Assembly (NCBI GenBank): GCA_036005845.1
Contig: DASYQD010000171.1
Span: 1-49,926 of the forward strand
Length of the DNA: 49,926 nucleotides
From: DASYQD01 sp036005845
GTDB taxonomy: Bacteria > Acidobacteriota > Thermoanaerobaculia > Multivoradales > JAIOJS01
Direction: 5' to 3'
Both the position numbers and the translations under genes were made by a program. Below, one piece after another: positions 1 through 9,213 of the stretch (position 1 is the stretch's first letter; each line of letters opens with the position of its first letter). Below the pieces are notes generated by a model that worked only from the letters and a program-made list of their open reading frames with translations, did no database searches and was not told the DNA's origin.

Positions 1-997
1 GGTCGGGAGTGACGCGCAGGTCCGCCAGCTCGAGATAGGCCTCGCTCAAGCCGGTGAAGTGGGACAGCTCGCGCCGGATCGAGGCGCGCTCCCCCACCGG
101 CAGCCGCTGGCCCTGGAGCAGCGCGGCGGCGTACGGACCGAGCGCGAACTGGCGCGCCTCGTCGACGAGCTGCTCGACGGAAGGTGCGCTCGTCTTGCCA
201 TGGAAGAGCGCCGTCGCCGCCATCGACGGCAGATTGGTGATGTAGCTCAGCTCGTTGCCCGGCGTGTCGGCACCGGCGGCGAAGTCGAGCACCGTCGAGA
301 TGAGGATGACGCCGTTCAAACCGACGTCGTTGTGGGTGACGCCCTCGAGCTGGTGGACGACCGCCGCCGAGCGCGTCGTGCCGTAGCTTTCGCCGCCGAG
401 GAACTTCGGGCTGTTCCAGCGCCCGTTGTCGTTGAGCCAGCGCCGGATCACCTCGGCGACCGCCTTGGCGTCCGCGGTGACGCCGTAGAACTCCTTCCCC
501 TCGGTCTTGCCGATGAGATGGCTGAAGCCGGTGCCCGGCGGGTCGATGAAGACGAGATCGCTGACGTCGAGCAGGCAGTCCGGGTTGTCGAGCAGCGGAT
601 AGGGCGGCCCGCCGTCGTCGCGCGCGTCGGAGGGGATGGCGACGCGCTTCGGCCCGAAGGCGCCCATCTGCAGCCACACCGAGCCCGAGCCGGGGCCGCC
701 GTTGAAGAGAAACGTCACCGGGCGCGTGGTGTCCCGCGGCTCCTTGACGTAGGCGGTGGTGACGATCGCCGCCTTCTGCGTGCCCTCTTCGCTCTTGAGG
801 ATCGTCTCGCCGATGGTGGCGCGGTAGTCGACGCGCTGGCCGCCGAAGGTGCCGGAGTGCTTCGTCGTGCGGACCTGCGGCGTCACGGCCGCGGCCGGCG
901 CGTCGGCCTTCTTCTCGTCGGGCTTGTCGTCGGCGAACGCCGCAGTGCCGGTCATCGCCAGCGCTAGCGTCAACAGCACGCAGCCATGCGTCTTCAT
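1..997 (-). CDS. S10-family serine carboxypeptidase, partial (C-terminus beyond window)
   Basis: The first 332 residues of a secreted serine carboxypeptidase (alpha/beta hydrolase) that would remove C-terminal residues from peptides in the periplasm or outside the cell. A signal peptide covers residues 1-22. The oxyanion-hole motif NGGPGSGS is at 99-106 and the nucleophile motif GGESYG at 201-206 (Ser204), both typical of peptidase S10. The catalytic Asp and His would lie in the missing C-terminal part, so activity cannot be fully judged. The ATG at 997 is preceded by GGAGAA eight bases upstream. It is the first of three secreted exopeptidase-type genes in the window (with the M14 and M20 proteins), although it is not in an operon with them. 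Confidence 0.9.
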   Translation of the reverse strand, partial: MKTHGCVLLTLALAMTGTAAFADDKPDEKKADAPAAAVTPQVRTTKHSGTFGGQRVDYRATIGETILKSEEGTQKAAIVTTAYVKEPRDTTRPVTFLFNGGPGSGSVWLQMGAFGPKRVAIPSDARDDGGPPYPLLDNPDCLLDVSDLVFIDPPGTGFSHLIGKTEGKEFYGVTADAKAVAEVIRRWLNDNGRWNSPKFLGGESYGTTRSAAVVHQLEGVTHNDVGLNGVILISTVLDFAAGADTPGNELSYITNLPSMAATALFHGKTSAPSVEQLVDEARQFALGPYAAALLQGQRLPVGERASIRRELSHFTGLSEAYLELADLRVTPD

Positions 998-1044
998 CGG
1001 TGCTTCTCCAGGATCCGGGCGCCTACGCGCTATCCGCCGGAAGG

Positions 1045-2010
1045 CTACTCGAATTCGGCGAGCGCCCGACGCGCCGCCGCGACGGCGGCTTCGGCGGCCT
1101 TGGTCAGCTCGGCCGCCTTCTGCGCGCGCGCTCGCGCTTCCGCGGCGCGGCGCTCGGCATCGGCGGCGTCGACCTCGGCGCGCTCGGCTGCGGTGCGGCG
1201 CTCTTGGGCCTCGCGCTCGGCGCGGGCGAGCTCGGCGGCGAGGCGGTCGCGCTGGACGCGGCGCTCGCGTTCGCGAAAGTCGCGGGCGGGGCGCTCGCGG
1301 CGCTCGGTGGCGGCGGTGCGGGCGTCGTCGAGGCGGTGGACGGTGGCCAGCGGCTTCTTCGCTCGCGTCGCGGCGGTCTGGTCGGCGTCATCGTGCAACG
1401 ACGGGCGCGCGGGCACGGACGCCGTGCTGCGCGGCCGGCCGGCCGGCGCGGCGGCGGTGCCGCCCACGGCTCGCGACGGCGCGCCGCGGGAGGCCGCCAC
1501 CTGCAGCGCCGCCATGATCTCGAAGCCGGGCGGCTTCAGGTCTTCGTCGAGCCAGCCGCGCGCGGCGACGGGCGCGGCGTCGGGATCGAGCGCCAGCGCT
1601 TCGAGGTTGGTGCGCAGGCGCTCCACGATCGCCTCGCCCGGCGCCTTTTCGGTCTCGGCGAGCAGCTCGATGCCGCGGCCGGTGAGACGTGTCACTTCGC
1701 CGCGAATGGTGGCGAGCAGCTCGCGCAAGGGCTTGGGATCGCCGCCCGCCGCGGCCTTGCGCTGGGCGGCGCGCGCCCGCTCGCCGGCGCCGACGAAAGC
1801 CGCCATCGCGCGCGCCTCCTTGGCGAAGAGCTGGTCGACGGCCCAGGCCGAGAGCGACGGCTTCTTGAGCTCCTTGACTTCGGTCTGCCGCGCGTCGCCG
1901 TCCTTCTTCAGCCGCTTGGCGAGCGCGTTGCGCGCGGTCGTGAACTCCGCGAACGGCCCGTGGTAGAGCGCGCGGATCTCGTCGTCGACGCCGAAGGCGC
2001 GGGCGGCCAT
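1045..2010 (-). CDS. Hypothetical protein, helical with Ala/Arg/Glu-rich coiled-coil C-terminus
   Basis: A 321-residue protein with no signal peptide or membrane segment, so probably cytoplasmic. Residues 1-150 look like an ordered helical domain (LYHGPFAEFTTARNALAKRL near the start, then KKPSLSAWAVDQLF). Residues 220-321 are a charged Ala/Arg/Glu stretch with heptad character, expected to form a long coiled coil. I do not recognise a characterised family; similar proteins are usually annotated only as hypothetical. The SD before the ATG is weak (GGATCA). The coiled coil suggests a structural or scaffold role, which is inference only. Confidence 0.75.
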   Translation of the reverse strand: MAARAFGVDDEIRALYHGPFAEFTTARNALAKRLKKDGDARQTEVKELKKPSLSAWAVDQLFAKEARAMAAFVGAGERARAAQRKAAAGGDPKPLRELLATIRGEVTRLTGRGIELLAETEKAPGEAIVERLRTNLEALALDPDAAPVAARGWLDEDLKPPGFEIMAALQVAASRGAPSRAVGGTAAAPAGRPRSTASVPARPSLHDDADQTAATRAKKPLATVHRLDDARTAATERRERPARDFRERERRVQRDRLAAELARAEREAQERRTAAERAEVDAADAERRAAEARARAQKAAELTKAAEAAVAAARRALAEFE

Positions 2011-2070
2011 GGCGTGATCCTACGCGCGCCCGACCCTGCGGGCGCCCGCGCCGTCAGCGGCCACGGTGGG

Positions 2071-2934
2071 TCACTTGTTGAGGTAGACGTAGGTCGACCC
2101 GTTGGTCACCGACGTCCACGACTGCAGGTTCTGGCCGTTCGTTCCCGAGACGTAGCACAGGAGGATGACGTTGGTGCGATCCGCAAGCCGGTAGAAGCTC
2201 GATCCGCAGCTCCCCTTGAGGGTGATCGCGGTCTTGCTGGAGCCCACCGTCGGTTGACTGGTGACGCAGTCGTTGCGATCGGTCTTGTTCGCCAGGTCGG
2301 TGAGATTGCAGTCGAGGATGTCGCTGCTGTCGTTGTCGAGGACGACGCTGAAGTCCACCGGGTTCTCGATCACGAAACCGAAGTACTCGACGCTGCTGCC
2401 GTCGTCGTGCGGCGGGCAGTAGTCGGCACCGGGAGGGCAGTCCGGAGCACAGATGCCCGTCGCGGGGTTACAGACATCGTTGGCGTCGTTCACCGGCCCG
2501 AAGACGCTGCCGTTGGCCTCCGGGCAGATGGCCTGATTGATCCACGCCACGATGTTGTACTTGATGTCCAGGCACGCCCACTGGTTGCTGGAGTCGTACT
2601 GCTGGATGCGGAACCAGTTCTTGTCGTTGTTGCTGTCGTGATAGGCGATGGTGTGATGGGTGGCGTAGCAGTTGTCGACGCCGGTGTCCCAGTGCTTCTG
2701 CTCGATGGTGATCTCAGCGTTGCCGTTGGCGGCGACGGTGAACGAGTCGGGCGATTGTGAAGCGCAGACGGTCTCGCCGCGCACGAAGGTGACCGGCTGG
2801 CTGGTGTCGTTGTGGACGCGGACCTGCTGGGTGAACTTGAAGCTCCCGAAGACGTTGATGTCGGCCGCCCCGGGGCGGGAGCAGAACACGGCGACCACCA
2901 ACACGGCTACCGACGTCATCGCTCTCGATGGCAT
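2071..2934 (-). CDS. Secreted hypothetical protein, Cys-containing, beta-rich
   Basis: A 287-residue exported protein. The ATG at 2934 is chosen because GGGAGGG lies 7 bases upstream and a signal peptide follows (hydrophobic core VAVLVVAVF, cleavage near RPGAAD). The reading frame continues upstream but without a better start. The mature part is Asn/Asp/Ser/Thr-rich and apparently beta-structured. It has a Cys-rich central segment (CNPATGICAPDCPPGADYC, about residues 160-180) and paired cysteines near the C-terminus, suggesting disulfides and an extracytoplasmic location. Base composition is visibly less GC-biased than in the neighbours. No family is recognised. Confidence 0.75.
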   Translation of the reverse strand: MPSRAMTSVAVLVVAVFCSRPGAADINVFGSFKFTQQVRVHNDTSQPVTFVRGETVCASQSPDSFTVAANGNAEITIEQKHWDTGVDNCYATHHTIAYHDSNNDKNWFRIQQYDSSNQWACLDIKYNIVAWINQAICPEANGSVFGPVNDANDVCNPATGICAPDCPPGADYCPPHDDGSSVEYFGFVIENPVDFSVVLDNDSSDILDCNLTDLANKTDRNDCVTSQPTVGSSKTAITLKGSCGSSFYRLADRTNVILLCYVSGTNGQNLQSWTSVTNGSTYVYLNK

Positions 2935-3082
2935 ACGCAGACCCTCCCGTCGATCCCGAACACACCGTCGAGGCTGGGTGAGGGAGGAGTCTAACCGAGC
3001 AGGGTGATGAGCAGAGAAGGGCCGGCGAAGAACCCTTCCCCGCACCGCGCGGCCTCGTGAATCGAGTCCAGCGACGTGATGG

Positions 3083-3583
3083 TCAGTGCTGGCGCCGCGC
3101 CCGCGTGCGCGCCGCCTTCTTCGCCGCCGCGCGCCGCTTCGCCGGGCCCTTGGTGCGCGCCGCTTTCTTCGCCGCGGCGGAGCGGTCGCTGGCGGTGCGC
3201 TGCTTCGCCGCCTTGTGCGCCTGCCGCGACAGCGCCGTGTGCGAAGCGGCCGAATGACCTTCGTGCTTCAACGCCTCGCGCGTGGCGCGCGAGCGCTTGC
3301 GCGAGACGCTCTTCTTCGGGTGCCGGCCGGCGGCGACGTCCTGCTTCTCCTTGCGGCGCGTCGCCGCCGGCGCCTCGCCCTTCTTCTCCGCCGGCAGCTT
3401 GACGCCCTGGCGCCGCGCCTTGGCGAGGCCGATGGCGATCGCCTGCTTGGTCGAGCGCGCGCCGTGCTTCCCTTCGCGCACGTGGTGGATCTCTTCGCGC
3501 ACGAACTCTCCCGCCTGCGTGCTCGCCGACTTGCCCTGGCGCTTGTCGCGCGCCGCTCGTCGGATGGTTTCCTTCTCGGGCAT
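3083..3583 (-). CDS. DUF6496-like, Lys/Arg-rich basic protein
   Basis: A 166-residue, very basic protein. Residues 1-65 match the DUF6496 pattern as I remember it (GEFVREEIHHVREGKHGARS followed by TKQAIAIGLAKARRQGVKLP). Residues 75-166 are a low-complexity Lys/Ala/Arg tail resembling histone-H1-like bacterial proteins. It probably binds nucleic acid, inferred from charge only. A strong SD (GGGAGGTGAG) precedes the ATG. The stop of the upstream sorbosone-dehydrogenase-like gene is 3 bases before this start, so the two are probably co-transcribed, although a functional link is not obvious. Confidence 0.85.
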   Translation of the reverse strand: MPEKETIRRAARDKRQGKSASTQAGEFVREEIHHVREGKHGARSTKQAIAIGLAKARRQGVKLPAEKKGEAPAATRRKEKQDVAAGRHPKKSVSRKRSRATREALKHEGHSAASHTALSRQAHKAAKQRTASDRSAAAKKAARTKGPAKRRAAAKKAARTRARRQH

Positions 3584-3586
3584 GGC

Positions 3587-4936
3587 TCACCTCCCGGTTG
3601 CGTTTGTGGTCGGACCGTTGCCCGCGGCAACGCGCCAGACGGAGTTGCCGACGTCATCGGCCACCAGCAGCCCGCCGCGGGCGTCGACGGCGACGCCGAC
3701 CGGGCGGCCCTTGGCCTTGCCATCGGCGTCGACGAAGCCGGTCAAGACGTCGACCGGCTCGCCTGCCGGGCGGCCGCCGCGGAAGGGGACGAAGATCACC
3801 TTGTAGCCGGAGAACGGCTTGCGGTTCCACGAGCCGTGCTGGCCGACGAACATGCCGTGCCGAAGGTTCTCCGGCAACGCATCGTTCGCCGACCAGGCGA
3901 GGCCGAGCGATGCGGTGTGCGGCCCGAGCGCATAGTCGGGCACGATGGCCTTGGCGACGAGGTCGGGCCGCGGCGGCTGCGGCCGCGCGTCGACGTGCTG
4001 GCCGTAGTAGCTGTAGGGCCAGCCGTAGAAGCCACCGTCCTTCACCGACGTCATGTAGTCGGGCACCAGGTCGCTGCCCAGCTCGTCGCGCTCGTTGACC
4101 GCCGCCCACAGCGCGCCGCTCTCCGGCTCCCACGCCAGCCCGACCGGGTTGCGCAGGCCGGAGGCGAAGACGCGGTGCGCGCCGGTCGCGGCGTCGATCT
4201 CCCAGATCGCCGCTCGCTCGTTCTCCTCTTCGATGCCGTTCTCCGCGATGTTGCTGTTGCTGCCGACGCCGACGTAGAGCTTCGATCCGTCGCGCGAGGC
4301 GAGGAGGCTCTTCGTCCAGTGATGGTTGCGTTGGCCGGCGGGCAGGTCGGCCACCTTGGTGCCGCCTGCCGCGATCGACGTCGCGCCGGCGCTGTACGGG
4401 AAGCGCATCACCGCGTCGGTGTCGGCGACGTAGAGCGTGTCGCCGACGAGCGCCATGCCGAACGGCGAGGTCAGGCCGGTCAAGAACGCCGTCCGCGTCT
4501 CCGCCACGCCGTCGCCGTCGCTGTCGCGCAGCAACGTGATGCGATTCGCGCTCGGCACCGCGCCGCCGGCCTTCTTCTGGAAGAGCTTGAAGAACCACCC
4601 CTTGATGCCGCGGCCGTCAAGCGGCCGCTCGGGCGCGTTGGTCTCGGCGACGAGCACGTCGCCGTTGGGCAGCACGTAGAGCCAGCGCGGGTGCTGCAGG
4701 CCTTGCGCGAAGGGGGTGACGGCGAGGCCGCTGGCGGCCGTGGGAGTCGCGCCGGCGGGCCACCCTTGCGCAGTGACGACGTGGACGAGCGGGATGGGCG
4801 CGTGCTCCTGCGCGGGCAGCGTCGGGTTGGGGCCGGTGCCCGCAGAGACGGGCAGCTTCGCTGCCGAGGCGCAACCTATGAGGACGAGTGCGGCGACCAG
4901 GGCGGCGCCGCGAGACAGCTTCGAGATGTCGATCAC
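3587..4936 (-). CDS. PQQ-dependent sugar (L-sorbosone) dehydrogenase-like lipoprotein
   Basis: A 449-residue beta-propeller protein of the sorbosone dehydrogenase/GSDH family, which oxidises sugars or aldoses with PQQ in the periplasm. The GTG at 4936 is preceded by GGAGGT six bases upstream. A lipoprotein signal with lipobox LIGC (about residues 20-23) predicts membrane anchoring. Propeller features are clear: QGLQHPRWLYVLPNGDVLVAE, RITLLRDSDGDGVAE, LTSPFGMAL, NHHWTKSL, FASGLRNPVGLAWEP, ERDELGSDLVPDYMTSV, GQHGSWNRKPFSGYKV. Conserved His and Arg of the PQQ site appear present. No PQQ synthesis genes are in the window, so the cofactor source is unknown. It is followed closely by the DUF6496 gene. 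Confidence 0.88.
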   Translation of the reverse strand: MIDISKLSRGAALVAALVLIGCASAAKLPVSAGTGPNPTLPAQEHAPIPLVHVVTAQGWPAGATPTAASGLAVTPFAQGLQHPRWLYVLPNGDVLVAETNAPERPLDGRGIKGWFFKLFQKKAGGAVPSANRITLLRDSDGDGVAETRTAFLTGLTSPFGMALVGDTLYVADTDAVMRFPYSAGATSIAAGGTKVADLPAGQRNHHWTKSLLASRDGSKLYVGVGSNSNIAENGIEEENERAAIWEIDAATGAHRVFASGLRNPVGLAWEPESGALWAAVNERDELGSDLVPDYMTSVKDGGFYGWPYSYYGQHVDARPQPPRPDLVAKAIVPDYALGPHTASLGLAWSANDALPENLRHGMFVGQHGSWNRKPFSGYKVIFVPFRGGRPAGEPVDVLTGFVDADGKAKGRPVGVAVDARGGLLVADDVGNSVWRVAAGNGPTTNATGR

Positions 4937-5145
4937 GATGCGACCTCCAAGTCCGCGCGTCCGCGTCCCTCGACTGGTCGCGGCACGTCGGCCGCGAAGA
5001 GCCAGCAAGATCGCTGCCCTTGCCGGCGGCTCGGGAGGCGAGCCGGGCGCGGAGTGGTGCTGTCGCCGCGGAATCGCGCAGCGCCGAGCGCGCAATGAGT
5101 GAGGCGCGTCTCCGTCGGCGCCTGGCGCTGGCGATCTTCCCGCCG

Positions 5146-6915
5146 TCAGCGGGCGGACGCCGCCGGCGATGCCTCGGGCGCGACCAGCCCCTCGAGCCCG
5201 AGGTCGGCGTCGGCCCAGGCTTTCGCGAGGCGCGCCGCCGCTGTGGCGGCGTCCGCCCTCTTTCCCTGCCGCGACAGCGCCGCCTGCAACCCGGCGAGCG
5301 CCCAACCGTTCTCCGGGTTGCGCTGCAGGTCGGCGCGGAAGAGCGCCTCGGCGTCGGCATTGCGGCCGAGCCGCAGCAGCGTCGCACCCACCAGGTGCCG
5401 CGCCGGGAAGTGCCAGTCGCTCGGCTCGTCGTAGCGCAGGCCGTCCTCGGCGGCGACCGCCGCGTCGAGCAGCCGGACTCCCTCGTCCACTTTGCCGCGC
5501 GCGATGGCGAGCTCGCCGAGCAGCAGCTGGCGCGGGATCGACAGCAACACCTTGGCGTCGTTGAACCCTTCGGTGGCGCCGTCCGCGATCGGCTGCGCCG
5601 CGGCGTCCAACTCCGCTGCCTCCTTCGCCGCCTCGTCGGCGCGATGGAGGCGCAGCAGCGCGAGCCCGCGCGCGGCGTGCGCTGCCGCGGCGGCGAACGC
5701 GAAGCCCTCGGGCGGTGCCGGCTCGGCGAGCACCTCGGCATAGCGGCCGAAGCGCAGCAGCGTCCACTGCAGGCGGCCGAGCAGGAAGTCGAAGCCGGGC
5801 ATCTGCTTCAACATCTCCGGGTCGAGCGCCGCGTGCACGTTGCGGGCGGCGAGCAGCGTCTCCGCGCTGCGCCCCTGCATCGCCGTGGCCGCGGCGAGGA
5901 AGTCGTAGTTGTGCGGCACGTAGAGCATCCGGTAGAAGGCGACGTTGGGGCTCGCCTTCGGCAGGTAGCCGCCGTCGACCGCCACCGCCCGCTCGTTGGC
6001 GAGCGCGGTGTCGGCGTAGCGGCCGAGCCGCTGGTAGATGTGCCCGGGCATGTGCACCATGTGGCCGGCGTCGGGCATGGCGCGGCGCAGGAAGTCGGCG
6101 GAGGAGACGGCGCGCTCGGGGTGGGACGAGGCCTCGACGGCGTGGATGTGGAGGTGATGGAGGCCGGCGTGCCGCGGATCGAGCTCGAGGCCGGCCTCGA
6201 TGGTGTCGACGATCTCGGCCGTCCACGCGCGCGGCGCGCCGCCCGCCTCGTAGAGGTCCCACGGGTGGAGGTCCATCAACGCTTCGGCGAGCAGGAAGCG
6301 CACCTCGGCGTCCTTGGGAAAGCGCTTCGCGATCGCGCGCATGGCGTCGGCGTAGCCGGTGTCGAGCGCGGCCTGCGCCTCGGGAGTCGCCGGCGCCGGA
6401 TCGCTGTAGCGCTTCGCCATCGCGTCGACGAGCGCGCGCTCGAGTTCGGTCGCGGCGCGCGGGCCGGCGGCGGCGAGGCGTTGCGCCTCGGCGATCGCCT
6501 TCGCCGCCGCGACCGTGCGGTCGGGCAGCGCCGGCAGGTTGATGTGCGGCCCGAGCGCGAAGGCGGTGCCCCAGGCGCACATCGCGCAGCTCGGGTCGAG
6601 GCGCGACGCCTCGCGGAACGAGGCCTCGGCCTCCTCGAGGTTGAAGGCGTGCATGAAGCGCAAGCCCTGATCGAAGTAGCGCTGCGCATCGGGGTGGTAG
6701 GTGGTGACCGCGAAGTGCGCCGTGCCGAGGCCGTCGTAGAGCGGCACCGGTGCGGGTGCGGGCTCGGATTCCGCTGCCGGCGCCAACGGCGCCGCCGCGG
6801 CTTGCGGCGCGCCGTGCTGCTCGTGCTGGGCGAAGGCACTGGACGAGGTGGCGGCCGCCGCGCTCAAGGCCAAGGCGGCGATGCGGACGCGAAGCGGCAG
6901 CGGATGGTCGGCCAT
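5146..6915 (-). CDS. Secreted TPR-repeat protein
   Basis: A 589-residue exported protein. The signal peptide covers residues 1-29 (cleavage after SSAFA). An Ala/Pro linker is followed by helical TPR-like repeats, for example FDQGLRFMHAFNLEEAEASF with SRLDPSCAMCAWGTAFALGP, and late repeats such as LVGATLLRLGRNADAEALFR with DLQRNPENGWALAGLQAALS. Conserved blocks such as MDLHPWDLY, HLHIHAVEAS and GHMVHMPGHIYQRLGRYADT are His-rich and recur in a family of uncharacterised TPR proteins. The ATG has a GGAGGAG SD. It is probably a periplasmic protein-interaction scaffold; the partner is unknown. The His-rich blocks could bind a metal, but this is not shown. Confidence 0.85.
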   Translation of the reverse strand: MADHPLPLRVRIAALALSAAAATSSSAFAQHEQHGAPQAAAAPLAPAAESEPAPAPVPLYDGLGTAHFAVTTYHPDAQRYFDQGLRFMHAFNLEEAEASFREASRLDPSCAMCAWGTAFALGPHINLPALPDRTVAAAKAIAEAQRLAAAGPRAATELERALVDAMAKRYSDPAPATPEAQAALDTGYADAMRAIAKRFPKDAEVRFLLAEALMDLHPWDLYEAGGAPRAWTAEIVDTIEAGLELDPRHAGLHHLHIHAVEASSHPERAVSSADFLRRAMPDAGHMVHMPGHIYQRLGRYADTALANERAVAVDGGYLPKASPNVAFYRMLYVPHNYDFLAAATAMQGRSAETLLAARNVHAALDPEMLKQMPGFDFLLGRLQWTLLRFGRYAEVLAEPAPPEGFAFAAAAAHAARGLALLRLHRADEAAKEAAELDAAAQPIADGATEGFNDAKVLLSIPRQLLLGELAIARGKVDEGVRLLDAAVAAEDGLRYDEPSDWHFPARHLVGATLLRLGRNADAEALFRADLQRNPENGWALAGLQAALSRQGKRADAATAAARLAKAWADADLGLEGLVAPEASPAASAR

Positions 6916-7033
6916 CGCGATCTCCTCCGTAGAGACTTCCCGGTCGACGCACTCTACGTCGCCGCCGCCCCGGCCGGATTCGTCGCGCCTCGCCGCAGGC
7001 TAAGCTCGGGCCCAACGGCGGGAGAAGAGAGCC

Positions 7034-7534
7034 ATGACGATCGCCGACAGCCTGCTGCAGGAGCTCGACCAGGAAACGCAGACGACGCGCCGCGTGCTCG
7101 AGCGCGTGCCCAACGACAAGCTCGACTGGCGGCCGGCGCCGAGGGCGCGCACGCTGGGCCAGCTCGCCCTCCACATCGCGCAGGTGCCGGGCGCGGTCGC
7201 CTCCTTCGCCACCGCGCCGTCGCCGGTGCAAGCGCCGACGTTCACCGACCCCTCGCCGCAGAGCGCCGCCGAGCTGCTGCCGATCCTGGAAGAGAGCGTC
7301 GCCAAGGCGAAGCAGCTCGTCGCCGCCCTCGACGACCAGGCGATCACCGCGCCGTGGACGATGATGAGCGGCAACCGCGAGCTTTTCACCGTGCCCCGCA
7401 TCGCCATGCTGCGCTCGATCATGCTCAACCACTGGTACCACCACCGCGGCCAGCTCACCGTCTACCTGCGCCTCCTCGGCGTGGCGATCCCGTCGGTCTA
7501 TGGGCCGAGCGCGGATGAGAACCCGTTCGCCTAG
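7034..7534 (+). CDS. DinB/YfiT-family four-helix metalloprotein
   Basis: A 166-residue DinB-family protein. The family folds as a four-helix bundle with a three-His metal site and often catalyses thiol-dependent transfer reactions or detoxification. Seen here: His in LALHIAQVPG (about residue 48) and the HxxxH pair in MLNHWYHHRGQLTVYLRLLG (about 135-140), the standard triad, plus the conserved RRVLERVPNDKLDWRP N-terminal block. The ATG is preceded by GGGAGAAGAGA. It is a stand-alone gene on the plus strand between two minus-strand genes. The substrate cannot be predicted. Confidence 0.88.
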   Translation: MTIADSLLQELDQETQTTRRVLERVPNDKLDWRPAPRARTLGQLALHIAQVPGAVASFATAPSPVQAPTFTDPSPQSAAELLPILEESVAKAKQLVAALDDQAITAPWTMMSGNRELFTVPRIAMLRSIMLNHWYHHRGQLTVYLRLLGVAIPSVYGPSADENPFA

Positions 7535-7563
7535 AGGAAGGGTCCCAGCTCCTCGCGGCTCAT

Positions 7564-9063
7564 CTACACCCGGGCCGCAGTCTCCAACACCGCGGCCAGC
7601 TCGCGGACGCCGCGGCGGATCTCGCGGACGTCCACTGCGGCGAAGCCGAGCTGCAGGCCGTTGATCGCGGGCAGGGCGCGGAAGAAGCGGGCGAGCGGCA
7701 CGACCTCCACGTCGCGAGTGGCGGCGGCGCGGACGACGGCTTCCGCGTCGATTCCAGGGGCGAGCCGGCCGATGGTCTGCAGCCCCGCTTCGACCGGCGA
7801 CAGCTCGAGGGCACCGGCGAGCCGCTCGCGCGCCAACTCGAGCAGCACCTGGAGGCGCTCGGCGTAGACCTCGCGCATGCGGCGCAGGTGGCGGCCGAAG
7901 TAGCCGCCGGCGATGAAGTCGACGAGCACGCGTTGCTCGAAGACCGGCGGGTGGCGAACGACGATGGAGCGTGCGGCGGCGGCGCGCTCGACGAGGTCTT
8001 GCGGCAGCACCAGGTAGCCGAGGCGCAGCGACGGGAAGAGCACCTTGTTGAAGCTGCCGGCGAACAGCACAGTGTCGCCGCCGTCGAGCCCCTGCAGGGC
8101 AGGCACCGGCCGGCCCGCGTAGCGGTACTCGCTGTCGTAATCGTCCTCGAGGATGCGGGCGCCGCTCGTTCGCGCCCATTCGAGCAGCGCGAGGCGCCGC
8201 CGCAGGCTCATGGTGACGCAGAGCGGATACTGGTGCGCCGGAGTCACGTAGACCAGCCGCACGCCGCCATCCGGGTGGCGCGAGACCAGCCGCGCGCGCT
8301 GTAGCACGGCACCTTCGTCATCGACGGGGAGCGAGACGACCTTGGCACCCACCGCCTCCAGGACGCGGGTGGCGCCGGCGTAGCCGGGGTCTTCGACGGC
8401 GACGCGGTCGCCGGGCTCGACGAGCAGGCGCGCCGTGAGATCGATCGCCTCCTGCACGCCGTTGGTGATCGCCACCTGCTCGGCCGTGCAGCGGACGCCA
8501 CGCGCGAGGTTGAGGTAGTCGGCCACTGCCTCGCGCAGCGGCCGGTAGCCGAGCGAGTCGCAGCCGAACAGGTCGCGGATCGAGGCGTCGCGCAGGCGGC
8601 GGCCGGCGAGCTGCGCCCACAGCGTGGTGGGGAAGAGGTCGAGCGCCTGCAGGTTGGTGCGGAAGGCGCGCGTCGGCCGCGGCTCGAGTACGCCGAGCTC
8701 GCGGACGCGCCGGCCGTAGCCGGCTGGGCGGCGCAGCGCGGCGCGCGCGGACGGAGCGGGCGTGCGGCGGCCGCGCGGGACGGCGAAGAGGTCGTCGGGG
8801 AGGCTGCGCGCGACGAAAGTGCCGGCGCCGACGGTGCCTTCGAGGTAGCCCTCGGCCGCGAGCTGCTCGAAAGCGCGCACGACGGTGCCGCGGGCGAGAC
8901 CGTAACGCTGCGCCACGTCGCGCGTGCTGGGAAGCTGCGCGCCGGGCCGCAGGCGGCCGGCGAGAATCGCCTCGCGCAGCGCGTCGTAGAGCCAGCGGTA
9001 GGCGGGGCTCGCGGCGGGTCGCGGAGGCAGGGTGAGGGCGAGGGCTGTGGCACGTTTGGGCAT
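7564..9063 (-). CDS. MocR/PdxR-type transcriptional regulator (GntR HTH + aminotransferase fold)
   Basis: A 499-residue regulator of the MocR subfamily: residues 20-85 form the GntR winged helix (LYDALREAILAGRLRPGAQL, STRDVAQRYGLARGTVVRAF), and residues 130-495 a fold-type I aminotransferase domain that binds PLP. The PLP lysine is in the conserved block FAGSFNKVLFPSLRLGYLV (about residue 336), and the Asp-containing YVTPAHQYPLCVTMS and LEDDYDSEYRYAGRP blocks are present. Members sense PLP or amino acids and usually control a divergently transcribed neighbour. The neighbour here is an EamA exporter, so the likely role is control of metabolite export, possibly with autoregulation. Confidence 0.92.
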   Translation of the reverse strand: MPKRATALALTLPPRPAASPAYRWLYDALREAILAGRLRPGAQLPSTRDVAQRYGLARGTVVRAFEQLAAEGYLEGTVGAGTFVARSLPDDLFAVPRGRRTPAPSARAALRRPAGYGRRVRELGVLEPRPTRAFRTNLQALDLFPTTLWAQLAGRRLRDASIRDLFGCDSLGYRPLREAVADYLNLARGVRCTAEQVAITNGVQEAIDLTARLLVEPGDRVAVEDPGYAGATRVLEAVGAKVVSLPVDDEGAVLQRARLVSRHPDGGVRLVYVTPAHQYPLCVTMSLRRRLALLEWARTSGARILEDDYDSEYRYAGRPVPALQGLDGGDTVLFAGSFNKVLFPSLRLGYLVLPQDLVERAAAARSIVVRHPPVFEQRVLVDFIAGGYFGRHLRRMREVYAERLQVLLELARERLAGALELSPVEAGLQTIGRLAPGIDAEAVVRAAATRDVEVVPLARFFRALPAINGLQLGFAAVDVREIRRGVRELAAVLETAARV

Positions 9064-9148
9064 CGGAAGGGGTCGGTGGATCGAGAAGTCAGGTAATCCC
9101 GCGCCGGCTCGCGACGGGCTTTGGGCGGCGTCGGGTCGACCGAGAAAG

Positions 9149-9177
9149 TGGTCCAGTCAAAGTCGTCAATATGGATC
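9149..9177. promoter_or_regulatory. Candidate MocR operator: direct TGG repeats in divergent region
   Basis: TGGTCC at 9149-9154 and TGGATC at 9172-9177 are spaced 23 bases start to start, between the divergent MocR-type regulator and the EamA gene. MocR regulators typically bind direct repeats in such intergenic regions. A TATGCT sequence at 9201-9206 could be the -10 of the exporter promoter. This is only pattern reading; there is no perfect consensus to match. Confidence 0.35.
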
Positions 9178-9213
9178 TTCCGCGCTGGGCAACCTAACCC
9201 TATGCTGCGGGCC

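Noticed and set aside
59..2760. Long plus-strand open frames
   Set aside because: They are Arg/Ala/Gly-rich antisense shadows of the S10 and coiled-coil genes, typical of very high GC.
4888..7518. 876-codon plus-strand frame opposite the TPR gene
   Set aside because: Low-complexity Arg-rich translation without domains; the minus-strand TPR gene explains the DNA.
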